Part shown: positions 53,088-62,632 of the stretch, one piece after another
Layout: every line of letters starts with the position of its first letter
How positions within the stretch are numbered: the first letter of the stretch is position 1
Notes under the pieces: generated by a model
Told to the model about the DNA's origin: nothing
Seen by the model: the letters and a program-made list of their open reading frames with translations, nothing else
Databases searched by the model: none
From: Photobacterium pectinilyticum
Lineage (GTDB): Bacteria > Pseudomonadota > Gammaproteobacteria > Enterobacterales > Vibrionaceae
Reading direction: 5' to 3'
Assembly: GCF_024357955.1 (NCBI RefSeq)
Contig: NZ_JANEYT010000027.1
Coordinates: 1 to 64,000, forward strand
Length of the DNA stretch: 64,000 nt
Position numbers and translations under genes: made by a program

Positions 53088-54802
53088 TGCTGTGCCTCTC
53101 CAGCTTCACTTGTACCATTCGAGACAGTGGTATGACTTGGCTCATTGAGCTGTAACTGGAATTTAGCCCGTAGGAAGTACTTAGGATCGGCCTCTACCCT
53201 TTTTAACCACTTATCCGCCAATTCATTGCTGCCCAAGATTTCATTGGCATTGAGCGTGTCTTTAATCATTAATTCACCCGCTGTTATTTCATCGGCTCCA
53301 TCGGCAGTACGCGGTTTATCGTCATTTAATTCAAAAGATTCTTCAGGCCCGTCAGTGGTTCCCGCCTGGCTTTCACTAATTAGGTTAATTTCGTCGACAA
53401 TACCGCCTATCACATCGAGGTTATGTTCAACACTCGGCCGTAATTCAGCAGCAAGGGATTTCTTATCTGCGAGTGACTGTAACAAGTCCCTTGCCGCTAG
53501 ATACTCTCGCTGTCTCGCCAGCGCACTGGCAGCGTTATATAAGCCAAAATCGCTGTCCATTTGCAAAAAAGCACGGTGGGCTTGTTTATACTCAGAGGCA
53601 TAATAGTAAGCAGTCCCCTTTCTTAACGGGTCGACAAAATGCTTTGCCGCGTCAAGATACTCGCCTTGATTTAAGAGTCGTTGACCTTGCTGATCAGGCG
53701 TTAGCCATAAATCCCACCACCATTGAGCTGCTTTATCCCATGTTGTCACCACTTCAGCTGGCTGCGAGGTTTGCGCTTTAGACGCCACAACGGTTTCGGC
53801 TTTCACCGTCGGTGCGACCAATAATGACCCGGTCAGTGACAGCACAACACACCACTGCACCAACCAACCTTTTCGAAACCAAAGCAACATGACTAAGGCT
53901 ATAGGAAGTAACAGTTGATAACCCATGTCTTGCCAAGGCATGGATGACTCGCCGTTAAGCTGCATATTACGTTCAACTGAACGATTTAGCTGCTCAACAT
54001 CGCTGCTATCAACCGTCATTTCAATAAATCGCCCATTCACTTCACTTGCCAGTTGACGCAATGAGTCAAAATCAGCAGGGGCATCACTGACAACATTATT
54101 GTTACCTGCCCCAAATATCATTAACTGGTAAGGCTTATCGCTAAAATACGATTTGAAAGCGGCAATCGTATTCGGGTTTGTCCCGTCAGATACTAATAAC
54201 ACGGTTGATCCCGGCTTGCCCTGAAGTAATTGATCAATTAACGGCAAAGATTTTTCCGCGAATTTACCTTCAACAGGCATTATTTCAGGGGAAATCGCCG
54301 CCAAAATGGGCTCAAACACTTTAGTATCTTGAGTCATGGGCATGGCAACATGCGCTGAGCCTGCAAACACAGCCAGCCCCGTACTCCCCCCCTGTCTAAG
54401 CGCTAACAAATCACGAACCTTCTGTTTAGCCCGCTCCAACCGACTTGGCGGTAAATCTTGCTCTAGCATAGATTCACTGCTATCAAGCAATACCAGCATT
54501 GACGCTTTATCTTCACCAAACGGCGACGCTTGTCGTTGCCACGTCGGCCCAGCGCAGACCAAGACACCAATAGTAATAATCAAGGTCAGTAACTTGAGGG
54601 GAAGTTGTTTGCTCCAACCTTTTTCGCCAATGGTTAACACCTTGCGAAGGTGATCGGGTAAAACATCTTTCCAGCCGGGTTGGTTGGCTTCCCGCCAACG
54701 CAGCCAAAACAATAGCCCCATAGGAATAAAAGCCAGTAACCATAGCGGTCGAATAAAATGAAATTGAGTAATTACCTGCTGTAGGCTAAGACTATCGAAC
54801 AT
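53084..54802 (-). CDS. batB: BatB-like VWA protein with a C-terminal TPR domain
   Basis: 572 residues: two N-terminal membrane helices (PLWLLAFIPMGLLFWLRW and LKLLTLIITIGVLVCAGP), a periplasmic von Willebrand A domain with MIDAS motif DSSES (107-111), a further helix at about 300-335, and a TPR-like region at about 355-455 (GEYLDAAKHFVDPLRKGTAY, ALARQREYLAARDLLQSLA). In Bacteroides the TPR part is a separate protein, BatC, so this looks like a BatB-BatC fusion, common in proteobacteria. It overlaps the BatA gene by 11 bp and BatD by 4 bp. Confidence 0.87.
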   Translation of the reverse strand: MFDSLSLQQVITQFHFIRPLWLLAFIPMGLLFWLRWREANQPGWKDVLPDHLRKVLTIGEKGWSKQLPLKLLTLIITIGVLVCAGPTWQRQASPFGEDKASMLVLLDSSESMLEQDLPPSRLERAKQKVRDLLALRQGGSTGLAVFAGSAHVAMPMTQDTKVFEPILAAISPEIMPVEGKFAEKSLPLIDQLLQGKPGSTVLLVSDGTNPNTIAAFKSYFSDKPYQLMIFGAGNNNVVSDAPADFDSLRQLASEVNGRFIEMTVDSSDVEQLNRSVERNMQLNGESSMPWQDMGYQLLLPIALVMLLWFRKGWLVQWCVVLSLTGSLLVAPTVKAETVVASKAQTSQPAEVVTTWDKAAQWWWDLWLTPDQQGQRLLNQGEYLDAAKHFVDPLRKGTAYYYASEYKQAHRAFLQMDSDFGLYNAASALARQREYLAARDLLQSLADKKSLAAELRPSVEHNLDVIGGIVDEINLISESQAGTTDGPEESFELNDDKPRTADGADEITAGELMIKDTLNANEILGSNELADKWLKRVEADPKYFLRAKFQLQLNEPSHTTVSNGTSEAGEAQQ

Positions 54803-55847
54803 TGTTATTCTCCGCGCCTTTGGCTCCTGTAATTAGCTTCTTACGACGCATTATTGTCGCCAGCGAAAACGCGACAAGGTACATCACCACCACAATGGCA
54901 ATAAGATAGTGATGAATACTTTGCTTAGGACGATAGGTTGAGCTTTCATAGAGCTGTGGCTCCAAGTTGCCGATCTCTTCGTAGGCATCTGAAAGTGCGG
55001 CGCGATCGAGTGCCACAAATGCCTGGCCACCAGACTCTTTGGCAACCCGGTTGATTGTTGTCATATCCAGAGCGGTTTCACCGACGGTTTTCGGATCACC
55101 CATCGCGATCATATGGATGCGAACTTCCTTGGCTTTTGCAACCTTTGCCGCTTCTATTGGTTCAACGAAGCTATCAGTATCATTGCCATCAGTAAGTACA
55201 ATGGCTACTTTCTCTCTATCTTCATCACCTTTTTCTTGATGGCTTTGCTCAAACACCTTGATGGCTAGCCCCATCGCGTCACCAAGATGGGTACTCTGTC
55301 CAGCCATTGCCACTTCTGTTTCATTAAGAAGCGCGAGCCACACCTCTTGATCGGCGGTAAAGGGGGTTTGTAAAAATGCCGCATCACCAAACAAAATTAG
55401 CCCTAAGCGATCCCCTTGACGGGTTGTAACAAAATCCGCCAGTACCTCTTTCACCGCCTCAAGACGAGACACTTTCTGGCCCGCCGACGAGGTAAAGTCT
55501 TGCTCTGCCATAGAGCCAGACAAATCAACCAGTACCATCACATCCCGACCATAACTTTCTCTCACCTGTGGTTCACCCAAGATGGTTGGTTTTGCTAGTG
55601 CTGTAATAATCAGCACCCAAGAAATCGCCAAAGTCAGCCGCTGCCACCAAGACGGGGATAACTGATTCGCCCCTGTCGATGGTGTTTCACCCAAGGCCTC
55701 AATCAACTGGCTAAAAAATGGCACTTTAATCGCACTTTGCTTGGTTCGGTATGCTGGCACGAAATAGAAAACAATCAGAGGTAAAGGCAGAGCTAGAAAC
55801 CACCAAGGATGTACAAATTCCAAATTGATTAACGAGAAATTAAACAT
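54792..55847 (-). CDS. batA: BatA-like VWA membrane protein
   Basis: 351 residues from ATG 55847, which has GGGGGGAAAG upstream and overlaps the DUF4381 gene by 8 bp; longer frames would run far into that gene. Membrane helices at about 12-32 and 70-90, then a periplasmic VWA domain with MIDAS DLSGS (108-112), further metal-site residues (QSTHLGDAMG, VLTDGNDTDS) and a C-terminal membrane helix (IHHYLIAIVVVMYLVAFSLA). Such proteins pair with BatB in MoxR operons and are thought to act as Mg-dependent binding platforms. Confidence 0.9.
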   Translation of the reverse strand: MFNFSLINLEFVHPWWFLALPLPLIVFYFVPAYRTKQSAIKVPFFSQLIEALGETPSTGANQLSPSWWQRLTLAISWVLIITALAKPTILGEPQVRESYGRDVMVLVDLSGSMAEQDFTSSAGQKVSRLEAVKEVLADFVTTRQGDRLGLILFGDAAFLQTPFTADQEVWLALLNETEVAMAGQSTHLGDAMGLAIKVFEQSHQEKGDEDREKVAIVLTDGNDTDSFVEPIEAAKVAKAKEVRIHMIAMGDPKTVGETALDMTTINRVAKESGGQAFVALDRAALSDAYEEIGNLEPQLYESSTYRPKQSIHHYLIAIVVVMYLVAFSLATIMRRKKLITGAKGAENNNVR

Positions 55848-56406
55848 GGCGACTTTCCCCCCGCCCTGTTCGCTCATTCGACCGTTTATCAAATAGCGAT
55901 CTGACAGAAGCGAATTTTTGGGAATTGCCTTGATGCGTTTTCGCCCACAACACAGCACGTTGACGTAAAATTTCTCGCTCGCGGCTATCAAGAACGGTTG
56001 AAGGGTTAACCAACGACTGAACCCACTTCTGGGCTATTTCGTCATTAAATAAAGTACTTTCATCACTTAATTCATCGATCTTTTGCAAAAAAGATCGACC
56101 AAATAACTTGCCATTGGCGGGATCTAAATACACCAGCACCATTTTTAAAATAGAAAACAATATGTCTTCGAAGTGATGATGTTCAATCGATAAATGGGTT
56201 AAAGCCTCAATGGCTTCAGTTCGATAACGGTTACACCACCAGCGCAGCAGCCACCTATAACTCAAATAAGCCGCTACAATAATTAACACAACCAATAGCA
56301 CTTTCCAGCCAATGGTTTGTGGCACCCAACTGATACTATCTGGTACGGTGACATCATTAAGCTCACGCAGTATGTACGTACTTGGAGGTGTGTGTTCAAT
56401 ACTCAT
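55840..56406 (-). CDS. DUF4381-family membrane protein
   Basis: 188 residues with one transmembrane helix (VLLVVLIIVAAYLSYRWLLR) after a short periplasmic N-terminus that carries the family pattern ILRELNDVTVPDSISWVPQT followed by IGWK. The cytoplasmic part is helical (RTEAIEALTHLSIEHHHFED). DUF4381 is a regular member of MoxR/VWA operons and lies between DUF58 and BatA. GGGAGG precedes the start; 2 bp separate it from DUF58. Confidence 0.85.
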   Translation of the reverse strand: MSIEHTPPSTYILRELNDVTVPDSISWVPQTIGWKVLLVVLIIVAAYLSYRWLLRWWCNRYRTEAIEALTHLSIEHHHFEDILFSILKMVLVYLDPANGKLFGRSFLQKIDELSDESTLFNDEIAQKWVQSLVNPSTVLDSREREILRQRAVLWAKTHQGNSQKFASVRSLFDKRSNERTGRGESRHV

Positions 56407-56408
56407 GC

Positions 56409-57371
56409 TTATTGCCTCCCAACAAGTCGCTGAAACTGTGCGATATGAGCCCCTTTAGTGTCCAATTCAATAAACGGTAAGCTCTTCAATGCCATCAGGC
56501 GGGTCAATGATTGCCGAGTCAGGTAACTGCGCGCTGCCATACTCGCGCTGGCCTGATCAACTTTTTCTGTCGTATCGAGACTCAGCTGATACTGACCATC
56601 GCCAACGACCCAGTTTGATTTAGCTAACTCTCGGGGTAAGGTTTGCTCCAGCGGGTCATTAATCAACACAGCCAATACGTCATTATGTATTTGTAACTGC
56701 TTGAGCTGATCAAGGTGGCGCTCCTCACAATCCCGCCAATCGGTCATAAATACGATGGTCGACTGAGATAGCTTCATGCGCTTAATTTGCTCGAGCCACA
56801 ATGAGAAACTCACCCTATCACTATTGATCGTTTCTACATTGAGTTGCTGATTGGCGTTCGCTAATAGCTTTAACTGCGCCATAAAAGCATGCTGTGAACG
56901 CTGGGATTTACTGTGATAAATTTTCTCGGCAGAGGCGATGACAAGGCCAACACGATCACCATCTTTTAGTACCCGCCAACCGCACATGGCTGCAATTTCT
57001 GCTGCGATAACAGACTTCATCACGGTTGTGGATGAGAAAAACATCTGGCTACGCTGATCGACACAGATAATCACATTGCGATCTTTTTCTTCGGTATAAC
57101 TTCGCACATGAGGTTTACCTGTGCGCAATGTGACTTTCCAGTCCAAGTTACGAATATCATCACCCAGTTGGTAATGACGTAACTCCTCAAAGTTCAGGCC
57201 CCTGCCTCGAAACAACGAATTATGTCTACCTGATAGCACACTGCCAGCTTTCAAATGGGGCAATAAACTAAACACACCAATTTGAGATTGTAAGCGCACC
57301 AAACGTGAGTAGTCACAGTAAATTCGAGTATCCAGCCCTGTAGAATGAGGCGCAATGTTTGGCTTTGCCAT
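56409..57371 (-). CDS. DUF58-family protein of the MoxR operon
   Basis: 320 residues, cytoplasmic or peripheral. The DUF58 signature is clear: VLSGRHNSLFRGRGLNFEEL, RHYQLGDDIRNLDWKVTLR, then GKPHVRSYTEEKDRNVIICV. The C-terminal half resembles a VWA fold without a full MIDAS (ICVDQRSQMFFSS: D-x-R-S rather than DxSxS). DUF58 proteins always sit beside MoxR and are thought to deliver clients or substrates to it. 12 bp after moxR, with GGGGG as ribosome site. Confidence 0.92.
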   Translation of the reverse strand: MAKPNIAPHSTGLDTRIYCDYSRLVRLQSQIGVFSLLPHLKAGSVLSGRHNSLFRGRGLNFEELRHYQLGDDIRNLDWKVTLRTGKPHVRSYTEEKDRNVIICVDQRSQMFFSSTTVMKSVIAAEIAAMCGWRVLKDGDRVGLVIASAEKIYHSKSQRSQHAFMAQLKLLANANQQLNVETINSDRVSFSLWLEQIKRMKLSQSTIVFMTDWRDCEERHLDQLKQLQIHNDVLAVLINDPLEQTLPRELAKSNWVVGDGQYQLSLDTTEKVDQASASMAARSYLTRQSLTRLMALKSLPFIELDTKGAHIAQFQRLVGRQ

Positions 57372-57383
57372 ACAGCCCCCCGG

Positions 57384-58370
57384 TTATCCGATTTCTACAT
57401 GGTCGAGCAACTCCTCGACAATCCTCAAATGGTTTATCCCATCAGCAAGGGCATCATAGGTAAGCGTAAAACGGTGCCCCAACACCATTGGCGACATGGC
57501 GCGAACATCATCGGGCAAAACGTGATCACGACCTTGCAACCAAGCGTAGGCACGAGCACATTTATCAAGGGCAATGGAGGCTCGGGGACTTGAACCAACC
57601 TCAATCCATTTAGATAAATTCGAATTGGGGTAACGCTCTGGCTTACGCGTTGCCATGACTAAAGCAACAATGTAGCGCTCAACCAGATCAGAGACGGTGA
57701 TATTGGGTAGTTGGCGGCGAGCTTCCAAAACAACATCAGGATTGATATTGTCTTGCAAATCGTTGTTTGGACTAGTGACAATTGCTCCCAGCTCTTCACC
57801 TCGAACTAAGCGGATAATATCCCGTTCGGCCTCGTCTTCTGGGTATTCAACCGTCACTTTCATCATGAAGCGATCCATCTGCGCTTCCGGTAACGGGTAG
57901 GTACCTTCTTGTTCCACCGGGTTCTGAGTCGCTAACACCATAAACAACTCAGGCAATTGATGGGTCGTATCACCGACGGTGATTGTTCCCTCGGCCATTG
58001 CTTCGAGCAAAGCTGCTTGAACTTTTGCCGGTGCACGGTTCACCTCATCGGCAAGAACAATGCTATTAAAAATGGGCCCCGGCTGAAAATGCAACTGAGG
58101 CTTACCATCGAGATCTTGATAAATCTCCGTACCCGTGACATCCGAAGGCAAAAGATCAGGGGTAAACTGAATACGACCAAAGTCAGTACTCAACAAATTC
58201 GCCAATGATTTAACCGAGCGTGTTTTCGCGGTACCTGGTAAGCCTTCCAACAAAACATGACCATTGGCCAACAAACCTATTACTAACGCTTCCACCACAT
58301 GGCGCTGGCCAATCACACTTTTCTCTGTTTGCTCAATAAGTCGATTAATCGCCTGCTGTGCTTGATTCAT
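57384..58370 (-). CDS. MoxR-family AAA+ ATPase
   Basis: 328 residues. Walker A GLPGTAKT (43-50), Walker B SIVLADEVNRAP (103-114), sensor and arginine-finger region (FMVLATQNPVEQEGTYPLPE, AQMDRFMMKV) and a C-terminal lid. MoxR ATPases act as chaperones for metal-centre or complex assembly, often with VWA partners, as in methanol dehydrogenase (MoxR) and CbbQO. First gene of the six-gene Bat-like operon. The 107 bp before it separate it from the cytochrome gene, which reads the same way, so both may be cotranscribed. GAGGG precedes the ATG. Confidence 0.95.
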   Translation of the reverse strand: MNQAQQAINRLIEQTEKSVIGQRHVVEALVIGLLANGHVLLEGLPGTAKTRSVKSLANLLSTDFGRIQFTPDLLPSDVTGTEIYQDLDGKPQLHFQPGPIFNSIVLADEVNRAPAKVQAALLEAMAEGTITVGDTTHQLPELFMVLATQNPVEQEGTYPLPEAQMDRFMMKVTVEYPEDEAERDIIRLVRGEELGAIVTSPNNDLQDNINPDVVLEARRQLPNITVSDLVERYIVALVMATRKPERYPNSNLSKWIEVGSSPRASIALDKCARAYAWLQGRDHVLPDDVRAMSPMVLGHRFTLTYDALADGINHLRIVEELLDHVEIG

Positions 58371-58477
58371 GACTTACCCTCATCGGTTAATTCTTTCGCT
58401 GTATCTAATGACGCTATCTTACCTGCAAGACTAATAACTAATAGTTATAAAGGCCATTACAGCTTAAGCCGAAAAAA

Positions 58478-60787
58478 CTAATTGCGGACCTGTAATTTCA
58501 ATTGACTAACCACTTCAGGCGGTACAATTTTGCCCAACTGCTGAGTGCAACGCTCAAAGTCACTAGCCACTTCACCTTGCTGATAATTCCGTGCTAGCAC
58601 TTCACATTGGGCATAGAGGTGCTGCGGATTACCGCTAATACGAAATGCGGCAGACAACGCTTTACTGGACGCTAACACATCGGTTTTTTCCAACGCCAAA
58701 CCGTAGACATACCAATAGTGAGGATTATCTGCAGCCATCTCGGCAGCTTGTTTCAAATAGCCGTTAGCTTGCTTTGTTTTTCCCACACGCAAATAGGCTA
58801 AACCAGCACTGTATGGCAGCACACTGTCATTGGGTTGTGCCTTTATCCCTTGCTGCAACACTTCCAGCGCTAAACCTTCTTGCTTTTGGTTACGATATAA
58901 ATCAGCTAAATTGACATAGCTATTAGCAAAATAAGGTTCAATCTCGATAGCCCCTTGATACCATTCAATCGCTTCATCCATTTCCCCCAGCGCACGATAA
59001 ACATTGCCAAGGTTGGTCCGGCCAAAACCTCTGTCTGCGTTAAATTTCTGTATCTCTATATACTCTTGTAAAGGCTTATTTAGGCTACTTCGTTGCTGAA
59101 TATTCATCTGCGACCAGTACCCAACCAAGGCTCCTGCCGTTTCTGTTCTCACTGATAGGACAGGGTCATTTAGCAAAGGGGAGAGAATTTGCCAGCGCTC
59201 AGGCCAACCGTAGCCCGATGACCCTTCAATAGCACCTAACCTTATAAACTCACTATCATTTTTTACTGCCCTGGCTATAGCGACCAAGGTGTTTTGCCCC
59301 GTATTTCCCGCTATTCTGGACAATGCCGATGCTCGAATAATATCGCTTAAACTGGCATCTTGTGCTGTATACGAAAGAGCATCTGGCGCCGCATTATGGC
59401 CAATGCTATCGGCATAGAACGCCACACCGAAGTGTTGTTGACGGTAATCAGAATCGGGAAAGTGCTTCACTAACACCTCGTCTGCCCATTGATTCGTTTT
59501 ATCCTCGTGACATCCCGTACAGACATTTGGCGTATTGATATGCTTACTTAAATCTGGCCGTGGCACATGCCAGCTGTGATCGCGCCGAGGATCAACCTGC
59601 ATGTAAGTCGTTTCTGGCATGTGGCAAGTCGTGCACTTAGCTGCTTCTGTGCCAGCATCATGAAGGGTGTGCTTGCTTGATACATACTTAGGAGAGACAT
59701 GGCATTGGCTGCAAACCGCTTCTTCTGGAATTTTCAACTGAGCCGTATGAGGATCGTGACAGTTGGTACACGTTACCCCTTTCTCGGCCATTCGTGATTG
59801 CAAAAATGAGCCATAGACATAATCTTCATCGTAAATTTGGCCATCAGGATAATAAAGTTCAGGCGTGATAAGACTCAGCCGATATTTATCCAAAAACGAT
59901 CCTTTAACATGACTTGCCGACTCATTAAGCTGTGTACGCCGACTGTGGCACTGGGCACAGGTTTGCAACTGATCCGTTGGATGTATAGATTTTGGTTGTA
60001 GGGTTTTATGACCGTCAAGGAATACCCACTCTTTGACCGCTTCACTGAGGTCTCGATCAAAGCCCATTAAGGTATTTGCATGTATCAGTTCATTCGAATC
60101 AGATGTGGTTAGTTTATCACTGGATTTCGCGATGTATTCAATATGCGCGCTTGCAGGGCCGTGGCAGGCTTCGCAGCCAACATTGATTTCAGACCACGTA
60201 GTATCATAAGAATCTGACTTTTCATCGTAATTTTTTTTGAGATTGGTTGAGTGACAGTCAGCACACATGAAATTCCAATTTTGACCAGCATTGGTCCAAT
60301 AGAACTCATCTACAGGCGTTGTCTCTGGATAGAGATGAAACCAGCGTTGGCCGCCCTGCTCTGGTGGACGAGAATCCCATGCGAAGGGAATTAACTGTAC
60401 TCGGCCATCGGGAAATTCAACCATGTATTGCTGTAAAGGGTAAACGCCAAAAGTATAGCTAATTTTAAAATCCGCGAATTGTTGATCGGCACCTGCTATA
60501 TGGACCCAGTATTCTCCTTCTTTCTTGAAGAACCGGTTTGTTTTTCCATTATGCTTCAGTGTCTCATCAGAAAAGTTGCCTAAAACAGAGTCTGCAGCAG
60601 CATGCTTCATTGCCATTTCATGATGCGAACCTCGCCATGCTTTCACCTGTTCATCATGACAATCCATACAGGCTTCACTACCCACATATGTTGATGTTTG
60701 CCCCAATACAGGTTGACGAATCAATAGAACAACCAAGAGTCCTAAAAGTACGATGATACATCCGCTGTACCAATTTAACCGTGCCAT
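58478..60787 (-). CDS. Eight-haem cytochrome c with HEAT and TPR repeats
   Basis: 769 residues from ATG 60787 (AAGGA at 6 bp; a start 11 codons earlier lacks a ribosome site). One N-terminal membrane helix or signal (CIIVLLGLLVVLLIRQPVLG), then eight haem sites: CMDCH, CADCH, CEACH, CAQCH, CTNCH, CSQCH, CTTCH and CTGCH, all in about the first 440 residues. The C-terminal 310 residues are HEAT-like (NTLVAIARAVKNDSEFIRLG) and TPR repeats (FGRTNLGNVYRALGEMDEAI), homologous to the haem-free protein at 38754-39785. The cytochrome part resembles the c554/nitrite-reductase-like multihaem group; electron donor and acceptor unknown. Only 46 bp lie between the upstream terminator and this start. Confidence 0.9.
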   Translation of the reverse strand: MARLNWYSGCIIVLLGLLVVLLIRQPVLGQTSTYVGSEACMDCHDEQVKAWRGSHHEMAMKHAAADSVLGNFSDETLKHNGKTNRFFKKEGEYWVHIAGADQQFADFKISYTFGVYPLQQYMVEFPDGRVQLIPFAWDSRPPEQGGQRWFHLYPETTPVDEFYWTNAGQNWNFMCADCHSTNLKKNYDEKSDSYDTTWSEINVGCEACHGPASAHIEYIAKSSDKLTTSDSNELIHANTLMGFDRDLSEAVKEWVFLDGHKTLQPKSIHPTDQLQTCAQCHSRRTQLNESASHVKGSFLDKYRLSLITPELYYPDGQIYDEDYVYGSFLQSRMAEKGVTCTNCHDPHTAQLKIPEEAVCSQCHVSPKYVSSKHTLHDAGTEAAKCTTCHMPETTYMQVDPRRDHSWHVPRPDLSKHINTPNVCTGCHEDKTNQWADEVLVKHFPDSDYRQQHFGVAFYADSIGHNAAPDALSYTAQDASLSDIIRASALSRIAGNTGQNTLVAIARAVKNDSEFIRLGAIEGSSGYGWPERWQILSPLLNDPVLSVRTETAGALVGYWSQMNIQQRSSLNKPLQEYIEIQKFNADRGFGRTNLGNVYRALGEMDEAIEWYQGAIEIEPYFANSYVNLADLYRNQKQEGLALEVLQQGIKAQPNDSVLPYSAGLAYLRVGKTKQANGYLKQAAEMAADNPHYWYVYGLALEKTDVLASSKALSAAFRISGNPQHLYAQCEVLARNYQQGEVASDFERCTQQLGKIVPPEVVSQLKLQVRN

Positions 60788-60833
60788 AACCATCCTTGAT
60801 TGAAGTAAGTTCTCTGACATAAAGATAGAGTAC

Positions 60834-60863
60834 GAAAAACAAAAAAGGGCTCCGAAGAGCCCT
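60834..60863 (-). terminator. Rho-independent terminator of the Cys-type sulfatase gene
   Basis: On the minus strand AGGGCTC-TTCG-GAGCCCT is followed by TTTTTTGTTTTT. The very stable TTCG-type tetraloop makes it a strong terminator. Confidence 0.9.
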
Positions 60864-60867
60864 ATTT

Positions 60868-60921
60868 ATCCAAGTGATATCACAGTTCTCGCTGAACCTC
60901 GTAACTGAATGCCACTTGGAT
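60868..60921. repeat. Long inverted repeat after the sulfatase stop
   Basis: ATCCAAGTG and CACTTGGAT pair perfectly; further inside CAGTT pairs with AACTG. It lies between the sulfatase stop (60933) and the terminator. A shorter ATCCAAGT-AACTTGG arrangement occurs near 15490, so it may be part of a dispersed palindrome family. Confidence 0.55.
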
Positions 60922-60932
60922 ATAAAAACATC

Positions 60933-62480
60933 TTATTTATTTTGAGGTTGTTGGAGCTTTTCCATTACCTGGTCAAGCGAGAAGCTAGCGGCTTTTTGCC
61001 TCGGCGGGAACTCCTTAAATGTCTCAAGGAACTTGGACACATAGGCTTGCGCAGGTACTAGCATGAAGGCACGGTCTAGCATCCAGTCGTAGTATGTATT
61101 GGAGGTAATATCAGCCACTTCGTAAGGATCCATTCTGAGGTTGAAGATCTTCGGTACACGAAGCGGTGTAAAAGGTTCAGCCCAAATACGCAATGTCCCT
61201 TTAGCGCGCTGCTCCAAGAACACAATCTTCCAATTATGGAAACGAAGTGAGCTCAAGTCACCATCATCGGTAAAGTAGAAAATTTCCTCACGTGGACCGA
61301 CATCAACTTCACCCGTCAAATAAGGCAAGAAATTGTAACCATCAAGGTGAACCTTGAACTTCTTGTCACCCGCTTGATAGCCCTCTAGCAACTTCTCTTT
61401 GATCTGATCATCACCGGCGGCAGCAACCAAGGTTGGCATCCAGTCCATATGGTGCATTATTTCGTTTGAAATACTGCCTGGCTTGATTTTGCCAGGCCAA
61501 CGCACCATAGCAGGTACCCGATACGCCCCTTCCCAGTTGGTGTTCTTCTCACCGCGGAAAGGCGTTAACCCAGCATCCGGCCAAGAGTTCATGTGCGGGC
61601 CATTGTCGGTAGAATAAAAGACGATGGTGTTATCCTTTATACCAAGGTCATCTACCTTTTTCAGTAGCGCACCAACATGATTATCATGCTCTACCATGCC
61701 GTCGGCATAAAAACTAATCCCAGTTTTACCCGAGTTTTCCTCTTTAACATGAGTACGGAAATGCATACGTGTGGCATTCCACCATACAAAGAACGGTTTT
61801 TCCGCTTTCACAGCACGATCCATAAAATCTAGCGCCGCATCTAACGTTTCTTCATCAACCGTTTCCATGCGTTTACGGGTTAGCGGACCGGTATCTTCAA
61901 TTTTGCCGTCCGCGTAAGATTTGATAACGCCACGAGGACCATAGTTTTTACGGAACTCGGGATCTTTCGGGTAGTCGACATTTTCAGGTTCTTCTTCAGC
62001 GTTGAGGTGATAGAGATTACCGAAGAATTCGTCGAAACCATGGGACGTTGGTAGATGTTCATCTTTGTCGCCAAGGTGATTCTTACCAAACTGCCCTGTC
62101 ATATAACCGAGGGGTTTTAGCATTTCGGCGATCGTCGCATCTTCCGCCTGCAAACCGAGATCTGCACCGGGTAGGCCTACCTTACTTAAGCCTGTTCTCA
62201 ATACAGTTTGTCCAGTAATGAAGGTAGAGCGACCAGCAGTACAGGATTGCTCACCGTAATAGTCGGTAAACATCATCCCTTCTTTGGCAATGCTATCTAT
62301 GTTTGGAGTCTGATAGCCCACTAACCCAAATGTGTAAGCACTGATATTGGTTTGACCGATGTCGTCTCCCCAAATAACCAAAATATTGGGTTTTTCTGCT
62401 GCGATACTGCTGCTTGCTACACTGGCCAGCAGTGTTGCAAGTATCATTAATCTGCTTTTGAAGCCTTTTCTCGCTGTCAT
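60933..62480 (-). CDS. Arylsulfatase, Cys-type (CTAGR), exported
   Basis: 515 residues from ATG 62480 (GAGG upstream). Signal peptide MTARKGFKSRLMILATLLAS ending SSSIAA. Type I sulfatase motifs: NILVIWGDDIGQTNISAYTF (metal Asp pair), formylglycine site CTAGRSTFITGQ with Cys80 to be modified, MTGQFGKNHLGDKDEHLPTS, and FYSTDNGPHMNSWPDAG. The motif has Ala instead of Pro (C-x-A-x-R), a known variant. Highly similar to the divergent sulfatase at 62826, sharing for example EFRKNYGPRGVIKSYADGK. Likely maturased by one of the two anSMEs. Substrate unknown. Confidence 0.94.
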   Translation of the reverse strand: MTARKGFKSRLMILATLLASVASSSIAAEKPNILVIWGDDIGQTNISAYTFGLVGYQTPNIDSIAKEGMMFTDYYGEQSCTAGRSTFITGQTVLRTGLSKVGLPGADLGLQAEDATIAEMLKPLGYMTGQFGKNHLGDKDEHLPTSHGFDEFFGNLYHLNAEEEPENVDYPKDPEFRKNYGPRGVIKSYADGKIEDTGPLTRKRMETVDEETLDAALDFMDRAVKAEKPFFVWWNATRMHFRTHVKEENSGKTGISFYADGMVEHDNHVGALLKKVDDLGIKDNTIVFYSTDNGPHMNSWPDAGLTPFRGEKNTNWEGAYRVPAMVRWPGKIKPGSISNEIMHHMDWMPTLVAAAGDDQIKEKLLEGYQAGDKKFKVHLDGYNFLPYLTGEVDVGPREEIFYFTDDGDLSSLRFHNWKIVFLEQRAKGTLRIWAEPFTPLRVPKIFNLRMDPYEVADITSNTYYDWMLDRAFMLVPAQAYVSKFLETFKEFPPRQKAASFSLDQVMEKLQQPQNK

Positions 62481-62559
62481 ATCAACCTCAGTCACTAAGA
62501 ATAAATGGCGTCCTGCAACAAAAATTAATAGCTCACAATAGGTAGTTCCGCGACTCTGA

Positions 62560-62573
62560 TTGATCTAAATCAA
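62560..62573. promoter_or_regulatory. Perfect FNR box
   Basis: TTGATCTAAATCAA matches TTGAT-N4-ATCAA at all ten positions and is symmetrical. Centre 86 bp from the start codon of the left sulfatase and about 260 bp from the right one, so anaerobic control of at least the left gene is expected. Confidence 0.75.
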
Positions 62574-62616
62574 GTATTTTTTTGCTCATCTAAAGGTTCA
62601 AACCGTCAAATTATGA

Positions 62617-62632
62617 AGTGACTGAGATCACA
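62617..62632. promoter_or_regulatory. CRP-like site
   Basis: AGTGACTGAGATCACA matches TGTGA-N6-TCACA at nine of ten positions. Between the two divergent sulfatase genes. Confidence 0.6.
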
